A stretch of 49,189 nt of DNA from Candidatus Burkholderia verschuerenii (lineage in GTDB: Bacteria; Pseudomonadota; Gammaproteobacteria; Burkholderiales; Burkholderiaceae). A program made the position numbers and the translations under genes. This document shows positions 39,045 to 47,937 of this stretch, one piece after another. The stretch's first letter is position 1. Every line of letters starts with the position of its first letter. The notes beneath the pieces are model-generated. The model was not told where the DNA came from. It ran no database searches and saw nothing but the letters and a program-made list of their open reading frames with translations. Location: the NCBI RefSeq assembly GCF_001189365.1, contig NZ_LFJJ01000013.1:1-49189 (forward strand). Direction: 5' to 3'.

Positions 39045-40019
39045 TTAGTGGCTCGCAATATATTGCTTGGCGTTATCGGCAAAAATACCTTGCGTAGGCA
39101 ACACGACTTTCTTAGGCACCTTGTCGCCGTGCAAGACCTTGAGCGATTGACGAATGCCTTCCGCGCCCGGCGTCGGATACATGAAGGTGCCCGCGAGCAG
39201 GCCTTGCTCGACCCATGTCGCGCCTTCCTGCGGCAAGCCGTCGATGCCGACGAACTTGATGCTCTTGTCGCGACCCGCATCCTTGGCGGCGAGATACGCG
39301 CCGTAAGCCATCGGATCGTTATGCGCGTAGACCACATCGATCTTCGGTTGCACGCGCAATACGGTCTTCATATAGTCGTAGGCCTTGTCCTGCTTCCAGT
39401 CGCAATCGACGCGTTCGCCCACGCGTTTGATGCCTTTTTCAGGGCTGATCGCCTTGTCCGCGCCGTCATGACGATCATGCGCGGGTTGCGCACCGAAACC
39501 GCCCCAGATTTCCACCAGATTGCCTTGCGCCTTGCCTTGCCCGCCTAGCAGCTTGACGATGAAATTGCCGGCTTCCTGACCGATCTGCACATTGTCGCCG
39601 CCGATAAATTGCGTGAACTGGTCGCCATTGACTTCGCGATCGAGCACGAAGACGGGAATGCCGGCCTTAAAGGCTTTTTCGACGACGCCCGTGAGACCCG
39701 CCGACTCCTTGGGCGAGATGAAGATCGCATCCATTTTCTGCGCGATGAAGTTCTCCATGTCGGCGTTCTGCTTGTCGGTTCTGTCACCCGCATCCGAGAT
39801 GATCAATTCCACTTCGGGATGCTTGGCGGCTTCGGCCTTCATGTCCTTGTTGAATTGCACGGGCCAGGGCTCGACAGTCGTGACTTGAGAAAAGCCGAAG
39901 CGAAGCTTCTTGCCCTGCGCGAACGCGGCCTGCGTGAAGAGCGCCGAGAACGTTCCCACCGCGTCGGCTAGCGGCGCGGCGATGAGGCTCGCGGTCACGA
40001 TGCGTCGTTTGCTGTCCAT
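39045..40019 (-). CDS. periplasmic sugar-binding protein of the ABC importer
   Basis: This 324-residue protein belongs to the type I periplasmic binding protein family (RbsB/MglB-like). The N-terminus is a signal peptide (IVTASLIAAPLADAVGTF, then AAFAQG). Landmarks are FGFSQVTTVEPWPVQFN, DAIFISPKESAGL, IPVFVLDREVNGDQF, and YAHNDPMAYGAYLAAKDAG near the C-terminal lobe. The sugar is unknown; ribose, galactose or inositol-type ligands are all possible. The frame is intact although both other transporter components are broken. AGGAGAG precedes ATG 40019. Confidence 0.88.
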   Translation of the reverse strand: MDSKRRIVTASLIAAPLADAVGTFSALFTQAAFAQGKKLRFGFSQVTTVEPWPVQFNKDMKAEAAKHPEVELIISDAGDRTDKQNADMENFIAQKMDAIFISPKESAGLTGVVEKAFKAGIPVFVLDREVNGDQFTQFIGGDNVQIGQEAGNFIVKLLGGQGKAQGNLVEIWGGFGAQPAHDRHDGADKAISPEKGIKRVGERVDCDWKQDKAYDYMKTVLRVQPKIDVVYAHNDPMAYGAYLAAKDAGRDKSIKFVGIDGLPQEGATWVEQGLLAGTFMYPTPGAEGIRQSLKVLHGDKVPKKVVLPTQGIFADNAKQYIASH

Positions 40020-40093
40020 TGCGTCTCTCTCCTGTTATGGATGCGGTCCTCGTGCATCGCGGGTCCGCTGGTTGGGTGGCAGCCCTCGAAAAA

Positions 40094-40107
40094 CTAAAAC
40101 GTTATAG
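40094..40107. promoter_or_regulatory. imperfect LacI-type operator before the ABC importer operon
   Basis: CTAAAACGTTATAG is a 14-bp dyad with one mismatched pair, centred on the CG step as LacI-family operators are. It overlaps the 3' end of the lacI-type gene and lies about 75 bp upstream of the binding-protein start. It shares AAACGTT with the dyad at 41230-41249. Confidence 0.55.
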
Positions 40108-41202
40108 TGCCTGGCGTTTCCTCTCCGCACGCTCCGTTCGTGCGGCGTTCGATTGCGCCGCGATGGTCTCCTTGCTGCTTGTTCTCGGCGGTGGCGCGGT
40201 ACTTTCGTGCACCAGCAAATCCGCCTTCATGCGCAGATGCACCGGCTCCGATGCCTCACCTTCTAGTTGCTTGTGCAGCAATTGCCAGATCGCGCGCCCG
40301 ACGGCCTCGACCGGCTGATGAATCGAACTGATGCGCGGCTGCAGCACGGACATCCACGGCGCGTCGTCGAAGGAGAGCAGCGAGATGTCATCGGGCAAGT
40401 GCAGTTCGGCATCGCGAATGGCGCGCAATGCGCCGAGCGTCGCGACGTTCGCGCCGGTAAAAAGCGCGGTCGGACGCTCGCGTTCTGCCAGCAGGCCGAG
40501 CGTGGCCGCATGGCTTTCTGTATCCGTCATGCCGCATACGACGATGCGCGCGTGACGCGTCAGGCCCGCGCGCTTCATTGCATCGAGATAGCCGTCGGCG
40601 CGCTCGCGACTGTTGACGAGATCGAGCGCGTTGACGATGAACGTGATGCGCTTGTGGCCCAGCGCGATCAGATGTTGCGTGCCATCGCGCGCGGCGCGAC
40701 GGCTGTCCGTTGTGACCGTATCGGCGGGAAAAGTATTGTCGACGCGATCGGCCATCACGAGCGGCACGTCGCACGCGCGCAGTTCTTCGATCGCATGTTC
40801 GTAGCCGTGACACGGAATGATGATCATGCCCGCCACCTGCCGCGACAACACGAAGCGGATGCGTTCCGCCTCGCGCTCGGGGTCTTCCTGCGCATGTGCC
40901 AGCAGCAATCGATACCCGCTTGCCAAAGCATGATCCTCGACCACGCACAGCAATTCGATAAAGAACGAGTTGGTCAGATCCGGCACGACGAAACCGATCG
41001 ACGTCGAACGGCTGCTGCGCAATTCCGCGGCCAGGCTGTTGCGCCGATAGCCGAGCTGGCGCGCGGCATGCCAGACCTGTTGCCGTCGCGCTTCGCTGAC
41101 GCCGTCCGCACCCGCCAGCACTTTCGACGCCGTGCCGAGCGAGACGCCCGTCGTGCTGGCGACGTCCTTGAGTGTGGTGGCCGGTTTTTTTCTGGAATCC
41201 AC
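40102..41202 (-). CDS. LacI-family regulator of the sugar importer
   Basis: This 366-residue protein has an N-terminal LacI helix-turn-helix (TLKDVASTTGVSLGTASKVL), hinge region (RRNSLAAELRSSRSTSIGFV) and a sugar-binding core (GVSEARRQQVWHAARQLGYR precedes it; LLSFDDAPWMSVLQP is the effector pocket region). The C-terminal 30 residues are basic. GTG 41202 is the start. It lies directly upstream of, and in the same orientation as, the importer genes, with palindromic operators before itself and before the binding-protein gene. Autoregulation and repression of the importer are therefore likely. Confidence 0.88.
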   Translation of the reverse strand: MDSRKKPATTLKDVASTTGVSLGTASKVLAGADGVSEARRQQVWHAARQLGYRRNSLAAELRSSRSTSIGFVVPDLTNSFFIELLCVVEDHALASGYRLLLAHAQEDPEREAERIRFVLSRQVAGMIIIPCHGYEHAIEELRACDVPLVMADRVDNTFPADTVTTDSRRAARDGTQHLIALGHKRITFIVNALDLVNSRERADGYLDAMKRAGLTRHARIVVCGMTDTESHAATLGLLAERERPTALFTGANVATLGALRAIRDAELHLPDDISLLSFDDAPWMSVLQPRISSIHQPVEAVGRAIWQLLHKQLEGEASEPVHLRMKADLLVHESTAPPPRTSSKETIAAQSNAARTERAERKRQAL

Positions 41203-41229
41203 AGTGCTCGAGATCGTGTTAAACGCCGT

Positions 41230-41249
41230 ATTCTGAAACGTTTCAGAAT
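41230..41249. promoter_or_regulatory. perfect palindromic operator upstream of lacI-type gene
   Basis: A 20-bp perfect palindrome, ATTCTGAAAC joined to GTTTCAGAAT, lies 28 bp upstream of the GTG start. It has the central CG of LacI/PurR-type operators and so is the probable autoregulatory site. Confidence 0.75.
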
Positions 41250-41309
41250 TCTAGGAAGCGTTCGCCGACGGAGCAAGTGAGTGTTTTTACGGAGCGGGGA
41301 AGGCGTGCG

Positions 41310-41892
41310 TCAGAGCGAGACGTCGTGCAGATCCTTCACGATGGGCGGACCGATTCGGAAGTCCGAGGCCGACTTGCAGTCCGCTGCGTTCCGGCGTGCA
41401 GCACATCGGGCCGACCAGCCAGCCTGTGCCGGCATCGCTTGCGGAAAAGGGCGGGAGACGCATCAGCGTCCAGGCGGTGTCGTCGGCGCTGCTTTGCACT
41501 TTGAGCACGCCTTGCGCGACGGTGATGCGCAAGCGAAAACGATTCGTGCGCGCGGTCGACCCGAGCGACCAGTCGGACGACTCGTTCGTGAGCACCGTGC
41601 TGAAGGTCAGCGCGCCGTCGTTGTATTCCGCGCCGGCCTTGACCCAGCGTTCGGCGCTTTCGCGCACCATCAGACCAGCTTGATCGTAGAGCGCGGAAAA
41701 CTTGCCGTCGACGGTGACTTCGGCGGTGAAATCGCCTTGGACGCTGGCGGCAAAGACGTGGCCGGTATCGCGAACAAAGCCGTAATGCGTCTTGCGCCAG
41801 AAATCCGTGTTCGCATCGGTGGTGACGAGGAGCCTGTCGTTTTCGATGCGCCAGTCGGCGGGTTCGTTGATCCAGCGGCACTGTTCGAACAT
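41310..41892 (-). pseudogene. DUF1349 family protein, frameshifted near the 3' end
   Basis: This concanavalin-like DUF1349 protein is of about 194 residues. The conserved part reads TDANTDFWRKTHYGF, YDQAGLMVRESAERWVKAGAEY, VLTNESSDWSL and GWLVGPMCCTPERSGL. The frame must change near 41369-41372: the frame as read runs on to a Arg/Ala-rich tail ending at 41287, whereas a neighbouring frame gives the plausible ending SDFRIGPPIVKDLHDVSL at TGA 41310-41312. Family members may bind carbohydrates. Function is unknown. The loss affects only about the last 20 residues, so activity may remain. Confidence 0.7.
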
Positions 41893-42017
41893 GGCGGCCT
41901 CGTCGCGATGAGTGGACAGCAGTATGTCACACGCGCCGGATTCGAATGGTCATAAGTAAAACGGCCAGTGGGTATCTGCACTACCATACGCATACCTTCT
42001 TCCCAGAGACGGACGCG

Positions 42018-43421
42018 ATGGTCAAACTGATCATGATCCTTTTGGGCGTGGATTATTTGCGCAACCGCTGGCGCAGTCTGATGGCGATCGGCTGGCTGCT
42101 GCTCGTCGCGGGCATCGGCGTATTTATCGATGCGCTCGATGGCGCGTTTGGCTTTCCTATCGCGCTGGTCGGCTGGGTGCTGCTGATCGAAGGCATCGCG
42201 ACGCTCTCCGTTGCGTGGGCGGGCGTCGGCGGACAGCGCAGGTTGCGTTATGCGAAAGGCATCGTGTTCGTGCTGGCCGCCGTGCTCGTACTCGAAGGCT
42301 CGCATCACGGCAATTTCATTTTGTCTTTAGTGATCGGCGCGGCTTTTCTTAGCGATGGCCTGTTGCAGGCCGCTTCCGCGTTGGTGGTGCGTTATCGGCG
42401 CTGGCGCGTTGCGTTGGGCTTTGCGATCTTCGAAATTGCCCTTGCCGTATTCATGTTTCAACCGTATCCGACGCATTACGTCGGCACGGTGCCGTATTGC
42501 ATCGGCCTGCTGTTTATGTTCGCGGGATGAAACGTCATTCTGATCGCATTGCGCGTGCGCAAGCTGACGAGCAATCCGGCAGTGTGGGGCGATGCAAGCG
42601 CGGAAGTGGCGAGCGCATCGGGCGCGGCGATCGATGCGAATCGTCCCGCGTTCGATGCGCATGAATGGGACGGCCCGCCCGCCGACGACGAACCCGCGCT
42701 GACCGTGCATGTGTGGACGCCGGTCGGCTCGTCGAAGGCGCAAACGCAATGGCATCCGATTGTGGATCGATATATCGCGGCGGTGGATCGCAATGGCGTG
42801 ATATCGACAGGACACGCCGCGCTCGAAGCGCCCGGCGACGTGTATATCAGTCTGTATCCTGCAATCGAAATCGATCGTAGTCCTGATGATTTTGCGCGAC
42901 TGCTACGCGCCACGCACGAGAACGACGTGCCCGGGCAATTTCAGCCGAGCTATCCGATCGAATCGAAAGCATGGTGTCCGTCGACGGTACGCGTGCGTAT
43001 CCGCAATTACGATCCGGCGCGGCTGACGTCTTTCTGGCGCGTGTATCGCACGGATACGACGTATAACCTCACGCATCGCAATTGTTCGAGCAGCGTGTCG
43101 CGCGCGCTCGAAGTCGCGCTGGAAGGCGCGGCGGGACGTCTGCACGGCGCGCGTACGGGTTGGGGCGTGTTGTTCAGGATGATCGTCACGCCCGAGCTAT
43201 GGGTGGCCGCGCAAATCCGCAAGCGCGCGGTGACGATGGCGTGGACGCCGGGACTCACGCTCGACTATGCGCGCGCGCTCAGCATGGTGGCGGATCCGCG
43301 TCCTTACGGATGGCTCAAGGTCGCGCGCATGGCGCTGACGACGATGCGGGCATCGCGCCGCGCCTGGCGCGATGAAGGGAATCGCGCTTCGCAGATCGAT
43401 CCGCCTGCGAACGCCTTATAG
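42018..43421 (+). pseudogene. HdeD-like membrane domain fused to a permuted thiol-hydrolase-like domain, in-frame TGA
   Basis: The 467-codon frame has an N-terminal membrane domain of about six helices (MAIGWLLLVAGIGVFIDAL, VGWVLLIEGIATLSV), like HdeD/DUF308 proteins. A soluble C-terminal domain follows, with GVISTGHAALE (His about 266) and THRNCSSSVSRALE (Cys about 356). His before Cys is the order of circularly permuted NlpC/P60 (PPPDE-like) thiol hydrolases. Codon 171 is TGA at 42528-42530, between the domains (FAG-stop-NVILIALR), probably from TGG. Both sides are open. As written, only the membrane half would be made. Confidence 0.75.
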
Positions 43422-43673
43422 ATCGAGATCGTCCATTTCCTTTTTCGCGCGTCGTTCTTCGTTCGCGCGACGCGCCCGTAACCGTTGCCGCGAAAGCTGA
43501 GCGATGACTTCGCCCGTGCTCGCGCCTGGCGGAATCTCGTTGCGAATGACCTTGGCCACCAATGGCAAACCCGTGCGCTGACGACGCAGCGCACGGGCGA
43601 TTGCGGTGCGGCACTCTTGCCCGTGACAGTCCCATTCGTCACGGATTCGCTCGCAGTAAGGGCACTTTTCCAT
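43416..43673 (-). CDS. small protein with zinc-ribbon-like cysteines
   Basis: This 85-residue protein begins MEKCPYCERIRDEWDCHGQEC. The four cysteines in a CxxC..CxxxxC pattern suggest a zinc site. The rest is basic and ends in a charged helical stretch (RANEERRAKKEMDDLDL). No known family is named. It overlaps the end of the convergent HdeD-like gene by 6 bp. The start at ATG 43673 is by default; the ribosome site is weak. Confidence 0.55.
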   Translation of the reverse strand: MEKCPYCERIRDEWDCHGQECRTAIARALRRQRTGLPLVAKVIRNEIPPGASTGEVIAQLSRQRLRARRANEERRAKKEMDDLDL

Positions 43674-43733
43674 CTGCACAGTCTACGCGAAATCGTGACC
43701 GATTCGTTCAGCGTGCCTTCAAGGTGCCTTATT

Positions 43734-44573
43734 TCATGGATTCCAGACGCCGCTTGCCGTACATCGACGCGCATAGTCCTCGAACGCGCGCGGTTCGCGA
43801 TTCAGCGCGCGACGCACGCCGTCGGCGGGCTTTTCGTTGCGGCCATCGAGTACGGTCGTGAATAGATAGAGCACCAGATCGACTTCGGGCGGCGGCACGC
43901 CGGCGTCCAGCAGGCCCACGCGGAATGCATCGGGCGCAATAGGCTCGATGCGAACCTCGCGTCCTGTTTCACGTGCGATGCAAGCCGCGACATCGGCGAA
44001 GGACAACGCGCGCGGGCCGGTCAGTTCGTATAGCTGCTGCTCGTGTCCGGGTTGCGTCAGCGCGGCAACGGCGATGTCAGCGATGTCGTCCACATCGACG
44101 AACGGCTCGGCGATGTTGCCGATGGGCAGCGCAAGCGTGCCATCGAGCACGGGTCCGAGCAGAAAGCTTTCGCTGAAGTTCTGCATGAACCAGCTGCAAC
44201 GCAGGATCGTCCAGCGCGCGCCGATTTGCGTCAATGCATGCTCGGCCGCTTGCGCTTCTTCCTCGCCACGACCCGACAGCAGCACGATGCGCGTCGCTCC
44301 CATCTCGACGGCCATTTCAAAAAACGCACTTACGGTTTCCAGTGCGCCGGGCACCGCGAGATCCGGTTGATACGTGACGTAGACGCTGTTCGCGCCTTGC
44401 AGCGCGGCGTCCCACGTCGCGCGATCGTTCCAGTCGAAGCGCGGATGCGTCGATCGTGAGACCGCGCGCACATTGCGTTGCATCTCGCGCAGACGCTGGC
44501 TGACGTGGCTTCCGGTCTTGCCGTTAGCGCCGAGAACGAGGATGGGGGCTTCATCTGAATGCGAAATCGACAT
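43734..44573 (-). CDS. NmrA-type NAD(P)-binding protein
   Basis: This 279-residue atypical short-chain dehydrogenase of the NmrA/ergot-alkaloid type has the nucleotide-binding motif ILVLGANGKTGSHV at its start, then IVLLSGRGEEEAQ and ILRCSWFMQNFSESFL. Such proteins often sense NADP(H) or reduce quinone-like substrates. AAGGAG precedes ATG 44573. It is divergent from a TetR gene, with tandem operator-like repeats between them, and is therefore probably the TetR target. Confidence 0.87.
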   Translation of the reverse strand: MSISHSDEAPILVLGANGKTGSHVSQRLREMQRNVRAVSRSTHPRFDWNDRATWDAALQGANSVYVTYQPDLAVPGALETVSAFFEMAVEMGATRIVLLSGRGEEEAQAAEHALTQIGARWTILRCSWFMQNFSESFLLGPVLDGTLALPIGNIAEPFVDVDDIADIAVAALTQPGHEQQLYELTGPRALSFADVAACIARETGREVRIEPIAPDAFRVGLLDAGVPPPEVDLVLYLFTTVLDGRNEKPADGVRRALNREPRAFEDYARRCTASGVWNP

Positions 44574-44593
44574 GGCTGGCTCCTTGAAATTAA

Positions 44594-44614
44594 AACGTGA
44601 GAGTTGCTCACGTT
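44594..44614. promoter_or_regulatory. TetR-type operator 1 (perfect dyad)
   Basis: AACGTGAG, spacer AGTTG, CTCACGTT: a perfect 8-5-8 inverted repeat 20 bp upstream of the NmrA-like gene, in the divergent promoter region. Confidence 0.75.
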
Positions 44615-44617
44615 AAA

Positions 44618-44638
44618 AACATGATAGATACTCACGTT
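44618..44638. promoter_or_regulatory. TetR-type operator 2 (imperfect dyad)
   Basis: AACATGAT, spacer AGATA, CTCACGTT: same geometry as the first operator, with the left arm matching 6 of 8 bases. Centre-to-centre spacing to operator 1 is 24 bp. It lies 36 bp upstream of the TetR start. Confidence 0.65.
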
Positions 44639-44674
44639 TGAGAGTCAAGCCGAATCGATCGAGGGAAAACCAGC

Positions 44675-45313
44675 ATGCAAGAGAAAAAGCCTCGGCAGAC
44701 GAATGCCGACAACGCGGCGTCACGGCGGCAGCCCACGCAACAGCGCAGCCGCGAGCGGCTCGAGCGCATTCTGGAGGTCGCGCAGAACCTGATCGCCGAG
44801 AAGGGCAGCGAGCACGTGAAGATGAGCGAGATCGCCGATCTGGCGGAGATATCGATCGGCTCGCTTTATCAATATTTTCCCGACAAGCGCGCAATCGTCC
44901 GCTCGCTTGCGGAAACGTATGGCGCGCAAAGCAGGGCATGTGTGCGTGAAGCGCTGGAATCCGTGCGCAATCGGAAGGAATTGCTCAAGGCCTTTTCCGA
45001 TCTCGTCGATGTGTATTACCGAATCGTGATGGAGAAGCCGGTGATGCGCGATATCTCGTCCGCGATGCGTTCGGACAAGGAACTGATGAATATCGAGCTC
45101 GCGGAGAGCAAGGCATGCGGCGCGCTGCTGGCTGCCGCGATCCGACGCGTCAAGCCGAACGCCGATGCAAAACGCGTCGGCCCGCTCGCGTTTCTGATCT
45201 GGCAATTGGGCGAGGAAACCATGCGGCTCGCCATTGCGCATAAACGCGCGGAAGGTGCGCTTTTAGTGGATGCGTACAAGCAAATGAGCCTGCGAGCAAT
45301 GGAAGATTGCTAA
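44675..45313 (+). CDS. TetR-family repressor
   Basis: This 212-residue protein has an N-terminal TetR helix-turn-helix (RILEVAQNLIAEKGSEHVKM, SEIADLAEISIGSLYQYFPDK) and a helical ligand-binding C-terminal domain. GAGGG lies before ATG 44675. The divergent NmrA-like gene and the two dyads between them indicate autoregulated repression of that pair. The ligand is unknown. The frame is intact. Confidence 0.88.
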   Translation: MQEKKPRQTNADNAASRRQPTQQRSRERLERILEVAQNLIAEKGSEHVKMSEIADLAEISIGSLYQYFPDKRAIVRSLAETYGAQSRACVREALESVRNRKELLKAFSDLVDVYYRIVMEKPVMRDISSAMRSDKELMNIELAESKACGALLAAAIRRVKPNADAKRVGPLAFLIWQLGEETMRLAIAHKRAEGALLVDAYKQMSLRAMEDC

Positions 45314-45317
45314 GCGC

Positions 45318-46370
45318 TTAAACATTTTCGAGCGTATAGAGTTGCGCGGGCAAGGGATACTGACTCGCTTGCGCGGCTTCGCCCGGCAAATCTTGCAAGG
45401 CGCGCAGCATCGCTTGCGTGGCGGTTTCTGCAATGCGCTGCAAGGGCGTATCGATGACGAGATCGATCACGCCATCGACGAGCGCGTCATGGCGATCGGG
45501 CATCAGATCAGAGCAGACCGTGACGATGCGCCGTCCCGCTGCTTCTTCGCGCAAAGCTCGAATCACGCCGCCCACGCCGCCGCCGGGAATGTAGAGTCCG
45601 GCGAGATCGTCGTGACGCGCCAGCATGGCAAGCGTGGCCTCATACGCGAGTTGTTTGTCTTCGAGATTAATTTGCGTATCGAGCACGCGCAGCCCCGGCG
45701 CATGTTCGCGCAGATAAGACCTGAAACTGATCTCGCAGCTTTCCTGACCGAGATAGCGCGGCGTGCCGACGAATACGCCGACCGTGCCGGTGTCGCGGCG
45801 CGTCAGACGGCTCACTGCCTATGCTGCCGTGCGGCCGCTTTTACGCGGATCCACGCCGATATAACCCGCACGCAACGGCGCGCTCAGATCGGATAACAGC
45901 GTGACCGTAGGCTTGCCCTGCGCGTGCAGCGCCTCGACGGCCGCCGTGACATGCGGATGATCAACGGCTACGACGCCGAGCGCGTCCACTTGCTCGCCTA
46001 GAGACAGCAACGTGCGCGCGATCGATGCCGGATCGAGTTCATCCATATATTCGATCACCGCAGTGCAGCGTTCGGGTTCGTGATACGCGGCGGTTTCGGT
46101 CAGGATGCGCGCAAATGTCTGATAAAACGGATCGGCACGTTTCTGTAGACAAAACCCCAGCGTATAGCGCTCGTTGCGTTCGCCGAGTTGCGCGCGCAGC
46201 CGTTCGCGCATCAAATCCGCGCCGTGGTAGCCGATGCGCTCCGCCGCTTCGATCACGCGCAAAGCCGTGCCTTCGCGCACGCTAAGCCGACCATTGAATA
46301 CGCGATCCACCGTGGCCGGACTGACGCCAGCGGCATCCGCGACCGATTGCAGCGTAGGGCGCTTGCTCAT
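45318..46370 (-). pseudogene. LacI-family regulator of the mocDEF-like operon, in-frame TAG
   Basis: The 350-residue frame has a LacI-type N-terminus (TLQSVADAAGVSPATVDRVF) and a periplasmic-binding-type effector domain (LGFCLQKRADPFYQTFARIL, VVAVDHPHVTAAVEALHA, GYIGVDPRKSGRTAA). Codon 184 is TAG at 45819-45821, between GRTAA and AVSRLTRRD, where Trp is expected. The rest of the frame is open. As written the protein would lose the second half of the ligand domain. It diverges from the mocDEF-like operon, with repeated GATGTAAAT elements between. Confidence 0.82.
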
Positions 46371-46374
46371 CTTT

Positions 46375-46495
46375 GATGTAAATGATGGATTTTATAAAGG
46401 CGCGATGATGCCTAAAGATAGCAAATTCGCAGAGTTATTGCGCAGCCTGATTACGCCTTCTATCATCGATTCAACAAAAACTAAATGATGTAAAT
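46375..46495. promoter_or_regulatory. divergent promoter region with repeated GATGTAAAT boxes
   Basis: The AT-rich gap between the LacI-type gene and mocD-like gene has GATGTAAAT at 46375-46383 and 46487-46495, one near each start. The second copy continues with CCAATCATC, so GATG and CATC form an arm pair. They are candidate binding sites for the adjacent LacI-type protein. Confidence 0.4.
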
Positions 46496-46516
46496 CCAAT
46501 CATCGGATGAGGCGAC

Positions 46517-47588
46517 ATGATGGAATCAGGGCATTTCGAAGGTGCGGACGCACAGGCGCGTCATCGCGCGTATAGGTTGATCGGCGGAGCCGGCGACCGT
46601 GCCAAGGCGGCAGGCCTAGCCAATGCGGAGTGGTACAAGTGCGCCGTTCCACGTCCCGTGATGAAGACCCTCATTCAGCGCGAAGACGCACGCGCGATCC
46701 GAGATACGGTGATCTGGTACGCATGCATCGTCGCGAGCGGCGTGCTGGCCTATTTCGCCTGGCGCGCGCATTCGTGGTGGGCCGTTCCCGCATTTTTTCT
46801 CGCTCTATTGCAGCCCAGCCGATTCGCGTTGGCACGAAGCCGGTCATGGCACCGCGTTCAAGACGAGCTGGATGAACAAGGCGCTGTATCAAGCCGCGTC
46901 GTTTCAGGTGTTTCGTCGTCCGACGATCTGGCGCTGGAGTCATGCGCGTCATCACACCGATACGCTGGTTGTCGGACGCGATCCGGAAATCGGCGCGCAA
47001 GTGCCGACGGATTGGCTCGGTCTGGCGCTTAACGTATTTGCGCTCAAGCATGTCGTCAACGAATTGCCGAAGTTCGTTCGCTCGGCGTTCGGCGATATCG
47101 GCGATGAAGAAAAGACCTTCGTGCCCGAATCCGAATGGCCAGCGGTGATTCGCGAGGCGCGCATCTGGCTGGCGATTTACGCCGTCGTGATTGCAATGTG
47201 CGTCGTGCTCAAAAGCGTCTTGCCCTTGCTTTATGTCGGCTTGCCGAGTCTTTACGGCGCGTGGCTTTACTAGTATTTCGGTTTGACGCAACACGCGGGC
47301 ATGCCGGAAAACGTGCTCGATCATCGCAAGAACTGCCGCACCATCCGCATGAATCCGGTCTTCCGGTTTCTCTATCTGAACATGAATTACCACGTCGAAC
47401 ATCACATGTTCCCGATGGTGCCGTATCACGCGTTGCCGCGTCTGCATGAAGTGGTCAAGCACGATATGCCGCCGCCTTATTCGAGCACCATTGCCGCTTA
47501 CGCGGAAATCATTCCTACGTTGCTGCGGCAGACGCGCGATCCGTCCTATCACGTCGAGCGGCCGATGCCCGTTGCCGCGCAAGTGTGA
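46517..47588 (+). pseudogene. MocD-like fatty acid desaturase-family oxygenase, frameshift and in-frame TAG
   Basis: This is a membrane di-iron protein of about 357 codons. All three histidine boxes are visible: WHEAGHGTAF (HxxxH), RWSHARHHTDT (HxxHH) and NYHVEHHMFP (HxxHH). The frame has to change near 46793-46810, most simply by one extra T in the run of six T at 46793-46798, just before the first histidine box. A second lesion is TAG at 47271-47273 (WLY-stop-YFGLTQHAG), probably TGG. The gene has AGGCG-type spacing before ATG 46517. It heads an operon with Rieske and reductase genes, like rhizobial mocDEF for rhizopine (methyl-inosamine) demethylation; the actual substrate is unproved. Confidence 0.82.
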
Positions 47589-47627
47589 CGCAATATCCAT
47601 CATTCTAAGAAGCAGGAGACACGCCCC

Positions 47628-47936
47628 ATGACGCAATGGATCGACACCGTGGCGTTCGACGATATCGACGACGAAGACGTGACGCGCTTCGATCACGATG
47701 GGCGCACCTTCGCCATCTATCGCGTGGACGACGCGGTCTATGCGAGCGATGGCCTGTGCATGCACGAGCACGTTCATCTGAGCGATGGTTTTGTGATGGA
47801 CCATGTGATCGAATGTCCCAAGCACAACGGACGCTTCGATATCCGCGACGGCCGGCCGCTCTGCGCGCCCGTCTGCGAAAAGCTCAGGACTTATCCCGCC
47901 AAAGTGGAAGGCGGTCGCATTCTGATCGAGGTGTGA
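47628..47936 (+). CDS. mocE: MocE-like Rieske ferredoxin
   Basis: This 102-residue [2Fe-2S] Rieske-type protein has both ligand boxes: CMHEHVHLSDG (Cys-x-His) and CPKHNGRFD (Cys-x2-His). It would pass electrons from the reductase to the MocD-like oxygenase. AGCAGGAG precedes ATG 47628. It is intact although both neighbours in the operon are broken. The symbol is by resemblance. Confidence 0.85.
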   Translation: MTQWIDTVAFDDIDDEDVTRFDHDGRTFAIYRVDDAVYASDGLCMHEHVHLSDGFVMDHVIECPKHNGRFDIRDGRPLCAPVCEKLRTYPAKVEGGRILIEV

Positions 47937-47937
47937 C

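Noticed and set aside
6640..46810. Programmed ribosomal frameshifting
   Set aside because: Sites differ in sequence and direction, lack a common slippery heptamer, and fall at random places within domains.
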